Both the position numbers and the translations under genes were made by a program. A DNA stretch of 64,000 nt from Gonium pectorale (lineage: Eukaryota > Chlorophyta > Chlorophyceae > Chlamydomonadales > Volvocaceae): the NCBI GenBank assembly GCA_001584585.1, contig LSYV01000009.1, forward strand, positions 572,758-636,757. Direction: 5' to 3'. Positions 12,801-25,368 of the stretch are shown piece by piece (position 1 is the stretch's first letter; each line of letters opens with the position of its first letter). Under the pieces are notes generated by a model that did no database searches, had not been told where the DNA came from, and saw only the letters and a list, made by a program, of their open reading frames with translations.

Positions 12801-15800
12801 GCAGCTGCACGCTGGGCATTTCGTGCCGGTGTCCCGTGTCGCAGCCTGGAAACTATACACAGTAAACGAATGAAGTGAGGGTGCCGCTGCGCCTCTCCGC
12901 CGCAGGTTCGCGAGGCGCAATCCGCAGGAGTTGATGTTCTTGCTCGTGGAAGCATGTGCGCTGGCTCTCACGTGCATCTATATGCTCAGGATACTTCACG
13001 GGTGCGAACTTCACGCACAGTGCTGCGGTTCAGGTCCAACCTGCGGTTGCCAAGTGGGCTTGTCAACGTGCTGGGTTCCACGGTTGCCAGGAAACGAAAC
13101 CTGCACAGTTGCAAGGATCGGGCCTGCCGTATTTTGCCTTCATTTGCGGACGCCTTACTTTAATGGCATAGCCATGACCCTTGCGCAATGACCCTTGCGG
13201 TGTGCTGCTGCCTCTCGATACACGGCATATGCGTCGTTTCTTTTCAACACACACACACACATGCACCCCGTCACCGCTTGTTTGAGCACACTGTTGCGTA
13301 TGTGTAACACGCCCCGTCACTGCGCGCCTGTCTGTTGCAGGTTGGAGCTGAGCGACCTGACGTACCTGCGGCTGGTGATGACGTGGGCCTCCCTGGCGGT
13401 TGTGTTCTACGTCAAGTTCCTGTACACGCTGGTGCCGCTGGTGCAGCGCCTGGGCCCGCTGCTCAACACTGTGCTCAACATGATGTCGGAGCTGTCGGCC
13501 TTCCTGCTGCCCTTCCTGGTCATTACGGCGGGCTTCGCCACCAGCTTCTACCTCGTGTTCAACGGGGCGCAGCTAGTGGGGCTGAACACCTTTACCGACG
13601 CGATGCTAATGCTGTTCGAGGTGAGCGGTCCAGCCCACGGTGCGGTTGCTGGGCAGGGCGGGGCAGGGCAGGGGCCGGCCGGGCGCGACGCGACGTGCCG
13701 CCTTGGGCGTGGGGCATGACAAGTCATCATGCAGCAACTGCGCCGCCGGCCGGACGAACGGGCATAACTTACGGGGGCCTACTAAGCCCCTGCCTCTGCG
13801 TGTGCCGGGAAGGACACCGGCTACGCGCTGTGAATGGATAGCTTTTGCCGTTAAGCAGCCCCGACACAGGGCACAACCCCCTGTAATGCGGGGTTATGCA
13901 CGCACACGTGCGACTCTCAGCACGCGTGCACATGCCCCGTAACAACCAGCCATCGCACGCCGTAACTTAGCCCCGATGCGATTCCGTCGGTGCGCATCCA
14001 TTGTTCCACCGCGGCAGGCGTTCCTCAACTCGTTCGACACGTCGCGCTGGGACGATCTTCCGTATCCGGAGCTGCGCCTGTTTGGCATCCTGCTACTGGT
14101 GGCGTACCTGGTGCTGGCCGGAATCCTGCTGGCCAACCTGCTCATCGCCATCATCTCCTACAAGTACCGCCCCGACGAGGTGGCGGCGCAATCGGTGTTC
14201 GGGCTGGCGGAGGTGGTGGATAGGCACCAGCTGCAGGTGCGGGTGCGGGTCTGGAGGTGGTGCGTGGGCGCGCTTGAGCTGTCACGGGGCCTATCTCCGA
14301 TGCTACAGGCAGATGGCGCGCGTATAGCGGGAGGCGGCGAAGCGCTTGCCGCTGCGAGGGCACTATCGTGTAAATGTGCTGCCGCCCGTGAGGCCACGCC
14401 TCTGTCCTTGCTTGCCGCACAATCGTGCCTCGCCCGGGCGCGGTCAGCTGCTTCAGCAAAATGACGCGAATGCTGCGTGATCCGGTGTTGCCATTCGGCC
14501 GGCAATCCTACTCTGTTCCCGTGTGCACCCAACAACGAAGAGCTCCCCTCATAAAGCGGCGCCCTCTGTGCATCCCGCTCCTCCGCCCCTGCAGGTGGAG
14601 GGCGCTATGCTGTGCAGCCCCTTCTGCCTGCTGCAGGTCCCCTTTAATCTCCTGCCGCGGGGCTCCCGCCCCGCCATCCTGCCCTACAGCTTCTTCCGCC
14701 TCGGCATGGCGCCCCTGGAGGGCTTCAGGCCCGCCGCGCCGCACCTCAACACTGTCCCCACCGGCCGCGACGCCGTGCCGCAGCTGCTCTTCCACCTCAG
14801 CTTGCATCCCATCATGCTCGTCACAGCCATCGCCTGCTTCTTCGCGCTGAGTCCGCTTTGCGTCCTGTACTTTGCGATTCACGGCTACGAGAGCGTCTGG
14901 GAGGTCCTCTTTCCGCCCAAGGACGCCAAGGCGAAGGACAAGAAGAAGGCACAGGGTAGCAAGTCGCTGGGCAGCAGCCTGGCGGCGTCACTGGCGCCGC
15001 TGGGCAGTCGGGGAAGCAGCACCGCGATGAGTTTCGCGGCGTCGGCCCAGAGCTTCGCCGCGCGACCCAAACTGTCTGGCAGCTTCGACAGTGAGAACAG
15101 CTCTGCACCCGGCGTTCTCAGCGCGCGGTCCGGGGACCCATGGCAGCAGGTCGGCGGCTTTTGCACCTTTAAGGTAAGGTGCAACAGGTGACGGGGGGCG
15201 ACGCCGCAGCGCGGGTGCAAAGCACCTTCCAGGCACAGGGGGGTGCGGCTCGCTGCACATGGCGAAGTTCCGCAAGGGATGCTGGTGTCGCGGAATGCTC
15301 ATTGACCTGCATATTGCCCCTCCTCAACACTCCCTTGTCTTCAGGCCCGTGTGGGCCGAGGCGCATGCTAGCACCCTTGTCCTTCCCTGCCGTACCTGTA
15401 GCATACCACGACGCATGTGAATATTTCCTGCCCCGTGCACTTTCCGTGCTCCCTCCGCAGGGCTCGATGGCGCTTGCGAAGGTGGTTGGCCGCACCATCG
15501 CAACGGCTCTTGTCGGGGACGTGCTGTGCTGCGGCGTCATCGGACTCTTCATCGTCACCGCCGGGGGCCTGTACATGTGGGCGGCGTGCGTTGTACTGAG
15601 TGTATACAACGTCCTGTACGAACCGGTGATCCGGATCATGGCGGCGCTGGCCTGGCACAAATGGCGGCGCCGCATGCAGCGCAAGAAGAGCTCCGTGGTG
15701 GACGGTGGCTTGCTGGCGTCCTCCAGCGGAAGTGCAAGCGCGGCCGCCGCCCCCGGACTCGGGCCAGGTGGTGACCCGGTGGAGGTGGCGGCAGGGGGGA

Positions 15801-17450
15801 CGGGGCCGGCAAGTGACGTGGTGCCGGCGGAGCTCTCGCAGCACAGGTTTGCTGCCGTGTCCGACGGCGGGATGTCCCAAGGCGGGGAGGGCAGCGGCTC
15901 GGGTGCGGCAGCTGGCGAGGCGGGCCGCCCCCGAGGGGCCCAGCATGTCACAACGGAGCAGGTGGCCCAGAAGTGGATCCTGCTGGCGAAGGACGTGTCC
16001 CGCAAGGTGAGTCGGGGTCAGAGCGTCCGCAGCGCACGCTTCGCCCATGTCGTCGGTGCAGTGTGGCGACGTGAAACCCGACTTAAGCATGCCCCTCCGT
16101 CATGCTCCATGGCCCTCTGGTTGTAGTATACCTAATGCGTAGACACCGCCCTTGGCCTCGCTGTTGTGCGTACATACTTCTCGCTGTTCTGCTGACCGGG
16201 CCCCTTGACCCCCGCTCTTACTCCGCAATCCCCCTCTTCCACCTCCAGCGCGCCGCGGAAAGGTACCTGACGCGGCAGCAGGTCGACGCGGCCATCGCCC
16301 GGACCTTCGGCTACAGCGTCTCTGCCGTTGTGGCGGGCGCCGTTGAGGCCGCGACGGCGGCGCGGGGAGGCGTCGTCGTCACCCGCAAGCCCCGCCCGGG
16401 CGCAGGGCTGGGTACTGAGCCGAGCCATGCCCTGTCCCAAAGTGCCGGGTTGGGCGGCTACGACGGGGCCCAGCCCGTGGCCGATATTCACAACATGCGC
16501 ACGCCGTACCTCAATCTCAGGGCGGCGGAGGAGCGGCAGGAGGCCCGTGACTTCGCCGTCCTGGGCCGGGTCATCCCCGGCGAGCACTTTGGGGGGCCTG
16601 GCTACCCGTGGGAAGGCGCGGCGCCGGGCCCCGGAGGCCTCGCACGTGCGCAGCCCGGGGCGGGGACTGGCGGGAGTCACGTGCCGGAGCATCGCGTCGT
16701 TGCTAACGCAGCTGCCGCCGCGCGGGCTCCAAGTGGGCAGGGAGCCAGGACGGGCGATGGGCGGACTTCCGACGGCGTCGCTGCGCGACCTGTCGGCGAG
16801 GAGCAAACCCCGGTGAGCGGAGAGGCCGGTGGTTGTACCCTATAGAACGTTAGTGCAACATACCCGACTGCGCCAAAGTATACGGACACCGAGCCCCCGG
16901 TGCTGCAGTCATCCAGGGCTGGCACCGCGTGCCCTGCGTATTGCCCTGCCGTCCCTGCCAGGTCGCGGATGCCTCCCTGGAAGCCAAGCTGGATCGGCAG
17001 GCGGTGGAGATTGAAGAGCTCCGCTCGCAGCTTGACGTGGTCACTGGCCTTCTAGGTAAGCAGCGAGCGTGGAACCTGATTGAATTTTACTTGTCACTTT
17101 CGTTTGCCGTGTTTGCCGTGTCATACATGCAGTGTATAAGCTGTACCGCATTCAAATGTTAAGCATGGGTGCTTGATCTGCAAGTGTAGGGTCGACTTGG
17201 GGGCGCGTGCTAATGCCAAAAGGCTGCCGTATGAAGCAGTGGGGGATAATCTTCTCGCCCATGACACTTGTGGCGGCCCAAACGCGAACCATATAGCCGC
17301 ACCTGATCTCACCGGCCCCGCAAACCCGTGGCCACTTTGTCCCTTTTCCCGCCTCTAGACAGTCAAGTGGCTTCTTTACAGGGCCGGGAGGAGGCCAAGC
17401 AGCGCAGGAAGTCATTGATGTTGAGGGCGTACGGTGATGAGAATTATTAA
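6826..17450 (+). CDS. TRP-like cation channel with ankyrin-like N-terminal region and extended membrane-rich C-terminus
   Basis: Nineteen exons: 6826-7621, 7909-8284, 8712-8763, 9101-9217, 9358-9465, 9765-9891, 10214-10452, 10757-10915, 11131-11354, 11825-12083, 12374-12507, 12906-13001, 13341-13620, 14018-14236, 14595-15173, 15461-16006, 16249-16812, 16962-17055, 17359-17450 (TAA). They give about 1,686 residues with every phase matched. Residues 1-265 are Pro/Ser/Ala-rich and disordered. Residues about 485-660 contain ankyrin-like helices (SPLTSDLAVANGNVEMLALL). A six-helix channel core spans about 800-1045, with a pore loop near 972-1010 and the S6 motif ILLANLLIAIISYKY typical of TRP channels. 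Beyond S6, exons 15-16 hold roughly three more hydrophobic segments. Exons 18-19 end in a short coiled coil. Likely a plasma- or ciliary-membrane Ca2+-permeable channel; the subfamily is not assigned. The start ATG (6826) sits in a good context (GACGATGG). Confidence 0.85.
13244..13260 (+). repeat. (CA)n microsatellite in TRP intron
   Basis: About eight CA dinucleotides within the intron before exon 13 of the TRP gene. Confidence 0.9.
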
Positions 17451-19034
17451 AGAACCTGGACCCGAACTGGCGCGCCAAACCCGTGAAACTCAACGAGCAC
17501 CGAGCCACCTTGTACGACGTACATGCGTATACCAAAGGCTCTACCTTTTCAGAATGCGGGCCAGCCAGGAAGAGCCCTCGAGCGCCACGCTGGAAGGCTT
17601 CATTCATGCAATCCCTGGCTGATGACCCGGCCCTTTTTTCGCATGCAGCACCTCCTGCCTGCGTACCGAGCGCTATGACGTGTGCTGGTGACGGTTGGAC
17701 ATGGATTGTGGCACGTCCGTCGGTAGAATGTGTTCGACGCCATGCAGTTTCCCCATCTGGGAACTGGTTATCTTGGTCGTGACGGCACTCGGTATTGAAA
17801 TTCCCAAGGCAATGGTCTGGGCATGCTTAGTGTTAACTTGCTACAGTTGTTGCAGCGTTGTCGTTGCTTGTGGAGTAACGCGACTTCGAATCGTGTCCGA
17901 CACGGCACAGGCACTGTGACGTGCCAACCGACGTGATCCCATTTCCGTTTGCTCCTTGATACTGGTTGGGCGTCCTTGCTTACCGCATGGCGCCGATAGA
18001 TATGTATGAACTATTGCTTAAGCACGGTGCTGGATTCGACTATCGGTTGTTCATGATGCCTCGTGGACCTGTCCTGAGCACTGCGCTGCGGTGGTAATAC
18101 GCGGGCCACTTGCGGGCCATGTCCGACGGCACTCTGTGTCACGTTGTGGCCTCAAGTAGGCACGCCCGCCCTTGGTGAAAGGGCTGCCAATGCCGTCAAG
18201 CGCATACCTATCCGATTGTGCTTTCGTAGCTCTCTTTTGCTCGTTCGTGGCAGAGCGGATGGTTGTGCGCACGAGGTCCCGGTCTGAAGTGGGTGCTGTG
18301 CGTGCATGCCGCATGCCTTGAAGCGCGTTCCTCCGTATTCTCAAACTGATCAGCAAGCATGTTGTTGCCTTCCTGTGAAGCTGCGTTAGCTTGGGTCTCA
18401 TGCCCAACAGCGTTTTGCAGGTGGTCCGACCCATGGGTCGCTACCGTGGTCCCGTGTAGGGGACGGTAAATGCGACGGATTGATATGTGCGCCGGAGAGC
18501 GAGGATCTTGCATGCTAAGGCACATGCACACTCAGGTTGAGTGCTAAGCGAGCAAGGGACGAGGCTGGTGTGGTGGCACTGGTGGGCTGACCGGCCTTGC
18601 AGGGCAGTGAAGGGCTGCACATATGGCTCAGCTACTGATCCTGGCCCACGCCCTGTGAATTATTGGTGATTCGTAGGCGCTCGGTTGGCTCTGCGACCCG
18701 GGTCAGCATATCGATGTATGCACGCACCCTCGGTCTCGCACGAGGTCCCAATCAGGGGGACGTATGTCGTCGGAAGTCGGTTCACGACGTCAAGCTCTGT
18801 AGTCGCACCCGAATGGCAAGGCCGTTGAGAATCCCCTGAGATTCCATTGACGGGCAGGAAGGTGGACACCTACCCGCACCGTCCCGACAGGCAAGTAGTC
18901 CGTGCAAAGGCCCGTGACAGCGCCGTGACGGCCCGTGTCCGAGCGTATCCCTGCACCTGGAAACAACGCGCGCGTGCCCTCTGCGTTTGGATCGTTCCAG
19001 GGGTCATTTCCCACGCAAGCTCGTCGCGGACACA

Positions 19035-19283
19035 GTTATTGAAGTCTCAGCCCCCCCCCCCCGCAACAGTCAGGGTTGACCTCCGGCCCTGGGTAGGCAG
19101 ACCCTCCAAATCGGTCGATCCGTAGATCCCAATGACAAAGGGGTTTACTCCACGGGAGGCGCTTTGCAGACCTAGGCTAGATAATAGAGACATCCATTGC
19201 TCATTGGCGTGGTCCACCTCCAAAACCCTGATGCCAGTCCCCAAGCGCTGCCTTAGCGCAATAGAGACAGCGTCATGTTCCAC
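19035..19283 (-). pseudogene. Possible retroelement-derived open-frame fragment
   Basis: Minus-strand frame of about 80 codons, opened by a GTG codon rather than ATG, with AT-rich codon choice unlike the neighbouring genes. The segment VNPFVIGIYGSTDLEGL recalls the C-terminal tail that follows reverse transcriptase in some non-LTR elements. This is from memory only and may be coincidence. There are no recognisable splice sites around it. The frame runs through the 12-C tract at 19051-19062. Confidence 0.2.
19051..19062 (+). repeat. Poly-C tract (12 nt)
   Basis: Uninterrupted run of 12 C, a likely indel or sequencing-error hotspot. Confidence 0.95.
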
Positions 19284-19562
19284 GCAAGTATCAAGTCAGA
19301 AGCGGCTCTACTAAGACGTCGGATAGACCGCAAGCATAGGCGAGCGGCATCAAAACCCCATGGCATTCAGATTCTAATTATTGCATTCGGTGCTCAAGCG
19401 ACTATACCCTAGATTAGATTGTTACAAAATCACCAAAAAGCCCCCTCTTCTCTCCCCTTGTGTCGTACTTCTGTGTCCGGCTCCGTCCCAGCGAGCTTTG
19501 ACGTCCGATCGTTGACACACGGTCTGCTGATCGGGTCCATCTGCATCCAAACAGCAGCCAGG

Positions 19563-22500
19563 ATGACCGTTGATGAAGAGCTGAGCCTTCGCCCGCTAGC
19601 CCTGCGGCCCGGGGGCAACGTAGGGGCGAACCCGTTTGCCAGCTTTGGCAAGGGCCTTGGCTTTGGCGTCAAGGGCAAGAAAGTGCGTAAATATTCTGCG
19701 CCGCCTCGGGCCGATCTTTCGCGCGTTTCAGCACCTTGACGGCGGCTCTTCGTTCAGGCCCTCGCATCGGCCGTGGATGAGAAGCCTCCGAAGAAGAGCG
19801 GCGAGCGGATTCGCTACACCAAGGAGTTCATGCTCCAGTTCATGGAGGTGGGGCCGTTTGGTGCCCACCCGCAGCCTGTAGCTCCGAGCATGGTGCTCAC
19901 TATGCGGTGGTGTTGACTCCTGCAGAAATATAACAACTGCCCAATTGAGCTGGAGCAGCTGAACCTCGAAATCGTCGTCACGGGCGATGACCGCGTGCAG
20001 CAGCAGCAGGTTCTTCAGGCAAGAAGTGACTAGTGCTTATTGCGCTATTCACTGGGGGGTCTTTCTCGTTGGCCACTGCTGCCCCCTGCATTACGCAGCC
20101 GCCAGCACGTAGCGGGCGGTTCGACCGGATCTGCTTGCACCTGGCCATTGTTACACTCCAAATTCTGCATGCAGAAAGTGGCCGAGGAGATTGATGACCG
20201 GGACTGGCGCTCGCGGACGGCCGTTAGCAGCTACTCGCGCGAGGACCGGGAGCCAAAGCAGCAGCGCGATCAGAGGTGTGTATGTCTGTCCGAGGAGCTG
20301 CTTGGCCGGCGTTGCAGCGGGGACGGGGCGTGCATACGCTGGTGCCCACCCTCCACCCTCCCTCCAGGCACGCTCACATGATAAGCTATATGATAAGGGG
20401 TGTTTGGCTGCCTGCAGGGAGCCCACCGAACCCCGGCAGCCTCGCCAGGCGCCGGCACGGCAGGAGCCCGCGGCGCAGCCCCAACAGGCTGCGCCGCGCC
20501 CGGCTCAGCCGGCGGCAGGCGGGGAGCAGGCGGCAAGCAGCGGCCAGGTGGGCACCGCTCACGCGGCGCAAATGGGCTCGTTGGGATCAGGAGCTGTTGC
20601 AGTGGCATCGTGCGCGATGTCTACGCAGTCGCCTGCGCTTTGGAATGCGTGCATGTGTACCCATACTGCAAGCTGTGTAGCTTGGACAACTACGCTCAGT
20701 TCATACGCACGGTCCTAATTTACTTTGCTGCGTCGTCAATGCAGGACGTGGGGCGCATCGCCAAGGCGGCTGACGTGGGCCGCCAGGCGTACCGGCCTGG
20801 CGCCCAGCTGTCGGCTGATGAGCGGGTGAGAGCCGGCTGGGGCACGAGGCGGCGGCTGACAGCAGGCGCGCGACCTGGCAGCAATAGCGGAGGAGTGGCT
20901 AGTGTACAGGGGGACTTGAGGGCAGTGGGGGTATGGGACCCGGCGGCGCACGGCTGGCTGGCTGGTTGGTTGCAGCCCGCTGCTTGCGCCCCGCCATGGG
21001 GTATGGTAGCGAAGCCTGGGCAGGCATAAGCACGGGAAGCAAGGCCTGCGTCGATGGAAAGGGGGGGCGGAACACGGCATGCCGTCCCATGCGCCGGGCG
21101 CGTGACGCCACTGATTAGAGCGCTTACTGGGCACGCACCGTGCGCTGGCGTGTGCCAACGCCCACCACGCAGGCAATTCGCTCGGTGAAGGGTATCCTCA
21201 ACAAGCTGACGCCGGAGAAGTTTGAGCGGCTGCTGAACCAGCTTCTGGAGGTGATCACCACCGCGGACATTCTCCAAAAGACGATTGCCCTCGTCTTTGA
21301 GAACGCCGTTGAGCAGCCCACCTACGTGGCCATGTACGGCGACCTGTGCGTCAGCCTATCAAAGGAGCTGCCGCACTTCCCGCCGCCGCCGGGCTCGGAT
21401 AAGCCGCTGACGTTCCGTCAGATTCTGCTGAACACGTGCCAGGATGAGTTTGAGGGCGCAGCGGACGCGCGCGAGGTGAGAGCAGCGACTGCCTGCGGGA
21501 ATCGGGGTTCGCTAACATTTGACCTATGCCATAGTGAGTGACGGGTCAGCCTGGTTTCGGAAGGAGGGCGAGGGCTCTGGAAGCCTAGAGAACGAGCGAG
21601 TTCTAAGCTCTAACGGGAACGGAGTGGGAACGCACCAGCTGTGAGTCTGATTGCTGTGAGGACAGCAGCGGCAGTGTTATTACGGCTCGGGTAAAAGCGC
21701 TAGTTGGACCAGGGCCTCAATCAGTGGTCCGGGAATGCACTTCACTATGGGCAGGCAAGTGGTCGGCGCGGGCACGGCCTGGCTTTGACACGGCAGCCTG
21801 CTACCCTGACGCTCGCATCGGCACTTTGTCGTGTGCCAGCGCTGGCAGCGGCAACTCGCGGTACCACTGTTAGGGCTTCGCAAGCTTGGCAGAGTGGCGG
21901 GGATGCTGTGCGCGTAGGCAGTAATATGTTCAATGCGGGAATGGCCGACGGAAGCATTTCAATGGCAGGCGTGCGCTGTGTTGGTGTCTCCACACCCCTC
22001 GTCACCCGTTACCACCATGGTAGGCCTCTATCCTACCATCGAAAGTTGATAGGGCAGAAATTTGAATGAAACATCGTCGGCACGAGGCCATACGATTCGT
22101 GAAGTTATCATGATTCACCGCAGGTCGGGCAGAGCCCGGCTGGCCTTTTATCTAGCAAGTTTCGGACCGATGGTTTGTTTGGATTGTGCGCCGCGTAGGA
22201 GCTGGCCTCCATCAGCGAGCCTGCCGAGCGGGAGGAGGCGGAGAAGCGTGTCAAGAAGCGCGTTATGGGCAACATGCGCCTCATGTCTGAGCTGTACAAG
22301 CAGGACATGGTCAAGGACTGGATCATGGTCACCTGCATCGACGAGCTGCTCACGACTCGCGCCACGAAGACGGCCAAGGTGCCGCCGGAGGACAACATTG
22401 AGGTGCGCAGCGCTCGTCAGCGAAATCCCGCGCTGTCATGCCCGTTGTTGCTGCACTGTTTGCCAAGCTGCGCACAGTAGCTGCACGGGCAGAAACGCCA

Positions 22501-25071
22501 GCGCGACTGACCAACACGCAGCTTCGCACTCTGCTTGCGTCCTTGGTTCTCCCAAGTTCGCGTTCGCCCCATAGCGCACGGGTTTAGCAACGCAGTGGCG
22601 TGATTCGGGTGAGGCACAGCGCATCGACCCTGTGCCTCTTGGCTTTCATCGCCGCGCCGGCCCGTCTACCGACTGCCGCTTGCTGCCGCTCCCTGCCTGC
22701 CATTTCTCCCCAGGCCGTGATGGAGATTGTCAAGCTGTCGGGTGCCAAGCTGTCCAAGAGCGAGAAGCCGGAGACGCTCAAGAAGCTGGACAAGGTGCTG
22801 AAGGAGCTGGAGCGACTGCGGGAGGATCGCACAAACGGCATCTCCACCCGTGTCCGGCTGGCAATCAAGGACATTGCGGACCTCAAGCGGGTGGGTGACA
22901 ACGTGCGGTATGCGTATCATGGATGCACCGAAGGATGATGCACTGATCGGTTCATACTTGCTCCAATGGCATGTCCCCACAACCTTGTCTGATGTATCCC
23001 CACTGGATACTGCTTCTGAACGCTACAAGTTTGTCTCACCCAATTTCTGCCATCAAGCCCCATTGCCGCGCTACCCCGACATGGCGGTCGTGTCTGTGGT
23101 AGACCGCGGAGCTGAACACCAGACAATTATCGCCTAACAGGCCGGCTTGGCCGCCGGACGGGACAAACGCTGCTGGCGCCCAGCTTGTCGTCATTCATTC
23201 CCTTTCCCCTTCCATTTCCTAACAGGCCAACTGGGTGCCCCGCCGGGAGGCCTACACGGCCAAGAAGCTGGATGAAGTGCGTGCGCAGGCGGAGGCGGAG
23301 CTGGGCATGATCAGCAGCAGCATTGCCGCCGCGCTGCCGCAGCTGGGCGCCACCGCGGTGCCCCGCTACGGCGAGCCCATGGGGATGGGCCCCGGCGGCC
23401 TGCCGGGCATGGGCGCTAGCGGCCGCGAAGATGGGCTGTTCAGCCTCATACCGCCTCTGCGCAGCGGCGGTGACGGGGGCGACGTGGCGCTGTTCCCGGC
23501 GTTCCGGGGCGAGGCGGCGGACCGCGGGTTCAGCGGCGCGAGCGCGCTGCTTGGCGACTACCAGCCGCCGGTGCAGCGGGTGCAGCTGCCGGTGCGGCAG
23601 GAGCAGCAGCCGGCGGTTGCGCAGGAGGCCCCCGCGCCCTCGAGGTGAGGGGCCGGAGCTGGACTGAGAAGGGGAGAGGAGGGACGGGGAAGCGGATGTC
23701 AGCGCAGGGCCTGGTTCTGCTGCTTAGCGCGACGGAGGCTGGTCGGAAGCTGTGGTAGCAGCGCTTGACGGGACGGCCAGGGGCGCAGGGCAGCTGACGG
23801 GACGGTTTCCTGCTGTGCATGTGTTTAAGTAGACGGAATAATCTTCCGACTGGTAGGGGAGGAAGCCAGCTTGTGGTGAAGGGGCTCGGTCGTGGTGTGG
23901 CACCTGTGGACACGCTGCTCCTCGGCTCTCCCCCGCCTGCATCAGGCCGGCCGCGGGCCCCGCCAAGGTGCTAAGCGAGGAGGATGTGGTCCGCAAGGCT
24001 GAGAGCCTGTACCAGGAGTTCACCAGCACACTCGATAAGGCGGAGGCAACGACATGTGTGCGGGAGCTGGGGGGGCAACACCTGGCAAAGGTAAGAATAC
24101 GAGCTTCTCATGTGCATGCTGAACAGCGCTCGCCGCAGGGAATGGACCATTGTCTGCGGCTGCGTTCCGGGTGTTGAGCTGGGGCGCTCATTCATGGCAG
24201 ACATGGTACTGGGGTCGCACGGTCGTCGGCAGGCGCACGGACCAGAACGTGTCGAAACCGTAAATGGCTGCCGTGTGATTGTGCAACGCTCATATGGCGC
24301 AATGCATGTTGCCGTGGCAGGTCGTGGAGATCGGTCTGGACCAGATTTTCAACTCGCTCAAAGAGAAGGAGCAGGACGCGCTGCTGGACCTGCTGCTCCA
24401 CCTGCACGAGGCGGGGGCTTTCAGCAGCGAGAATGTGGTGGACGCGCTCACCACATTTACCACGCAGCTGGAGGACCTCAGGTGGGGCCACTGGCGCGGG
24501 AGGGATCGTCGGTGCCCACCGGCCCGCGGGGTTTGGGGAGGTGCGGGCGGCCGGAGCTCGGCTGGCTCAGGATGGCTTTGGGCCAGCAGGAGCAATGCTC
24601 GGGCGTACAGCTCCGCTGCATGGCCTCTTGTGTTGCGAAGGCGAGCCCTGTCTGACTCATTGCGGACGCCAATGCCCGGTCTCCGAGCTTCGAGGCGCCA
24701 GGGCCAGGGCATTGCCGAGGCTGGCTCACCTTCCCGTCCCTCCGCCCACCCGCAGCATGGACGTGCCCAAGGCGCCCCAGCTGCTGGGCCGCTTCTACGG
24801 CTCATGCGTGTCGCGCAACATCGCATCGCTGGACCTGCTGCCCCAGCTCATGGAGGGCGACGCCTCGGTGGAGCCCAAGCGCCGCTTCAGCGCCGCGGCG
24901 TTCAAGGTGCTGCGGACGGCCAAGGGCGACCAGGGGCTGGCGGACCTGTGCAAGGAGGTGGGGCTGGCTGCCGGCACCTTCCTGTCGGCGGACCCCGAGT
25001 TTGACAAGGACGAGCCGGCGCTTGACGCTTGGCTCAAGACGGAGGGCCTGGCGGGTATCGTGCCCGTATGA
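19563..25071 (+). CDS. Eukaryotic translation initiation factor, eIF(iso)4G type (MIF4G + MA3)
   Basis: Thirteen exons: 19563-19682, 19758-19847, 19926-20018 (GC donor; GT alternative at 20009), 20175-20275, 20418-20547, 20745-20825, 21173-21475, 22199-22402, 22714-22890, 23226-23644, 23946-24090, 24321-24481, 24756-25071 (TGA). They encode about 779 residues, the usual size of plant eIF(iso)4G. Residues about 60-66 (YTKEFML) match the eIF4E-binding Y-x4-L/M-hydrophobic motif. The MIF4G domain (about 205-430) binds eIF4A and contains NKLTPEKFERLLNQLL and GNMRLMSELYKQDMV. A Gly/Pro/Gln-rich linker follows, then an MA3 domain (about 573-720, opening VLSEEDVVRKAESLYQEF). Its role is to scaffold the cap-binding complex in cytosolic translation initiation. 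The short N-terminus, before the eIF4E site, is what distinguishes iso4G from full-length eIF4G. Confidence 0.92.
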
Positions 25072-25363
25072 GGGGGGCCAGCGGGTAGCCCGCGAGGGGT
25101 ATGATTGATCCGCAGCTGATGACGCAGACAGGGGAGGAAAGGGAATGGCCAGTAACGGGAGGGAAGGGGTTAGGCGAGGGAAGTGGCTTGCATTGCTGAC
25201 GTTGGCTCGTAGGCTGTGGCGCGGACGGCCGGCGTCGGGACGCAGCCAACAGCGCCTTCTTATAGCTTCTGCATTGCATTGGGTTGGGAGCGGGTGACGC
25301 AGAGTGGGTTCGCGACTAGCGGCGATGGCGGGTACTCTGGTCCCAAGTCATGGCCGCAGGCCA

Positions 25364-25368
25364 TGTAA
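25364..25368 (+). terminator. Putative poly(A) signal TGTAA for eIF(iso)4G
   Basis: First TGTAA after the stop, giving a 3' UTR of about 310 nt. It is followed within 15 nt by a GC-rich hairpin with a TTCG loop (GCGCC/GGCGC, about 25380-25394). A second TGTAA at 25861-25865 is an alternative. Confidence 0.5.

Larger units (their letters stand above)
17451..19562. other. Intergenic region between TRP channel and eIF(iso)4G genes
   Basis: Holds the TRP 3' UTR and the eIF(iso)4G promoter/5' UTR. No TGTAA was seen downstream of the TRP stop. The only stretch with protein-like composition is a minus-strand frame at about 19035-19283, listed separately. TATACC at about 19404 is a possible promoter element. 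Confidence 0.5.
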
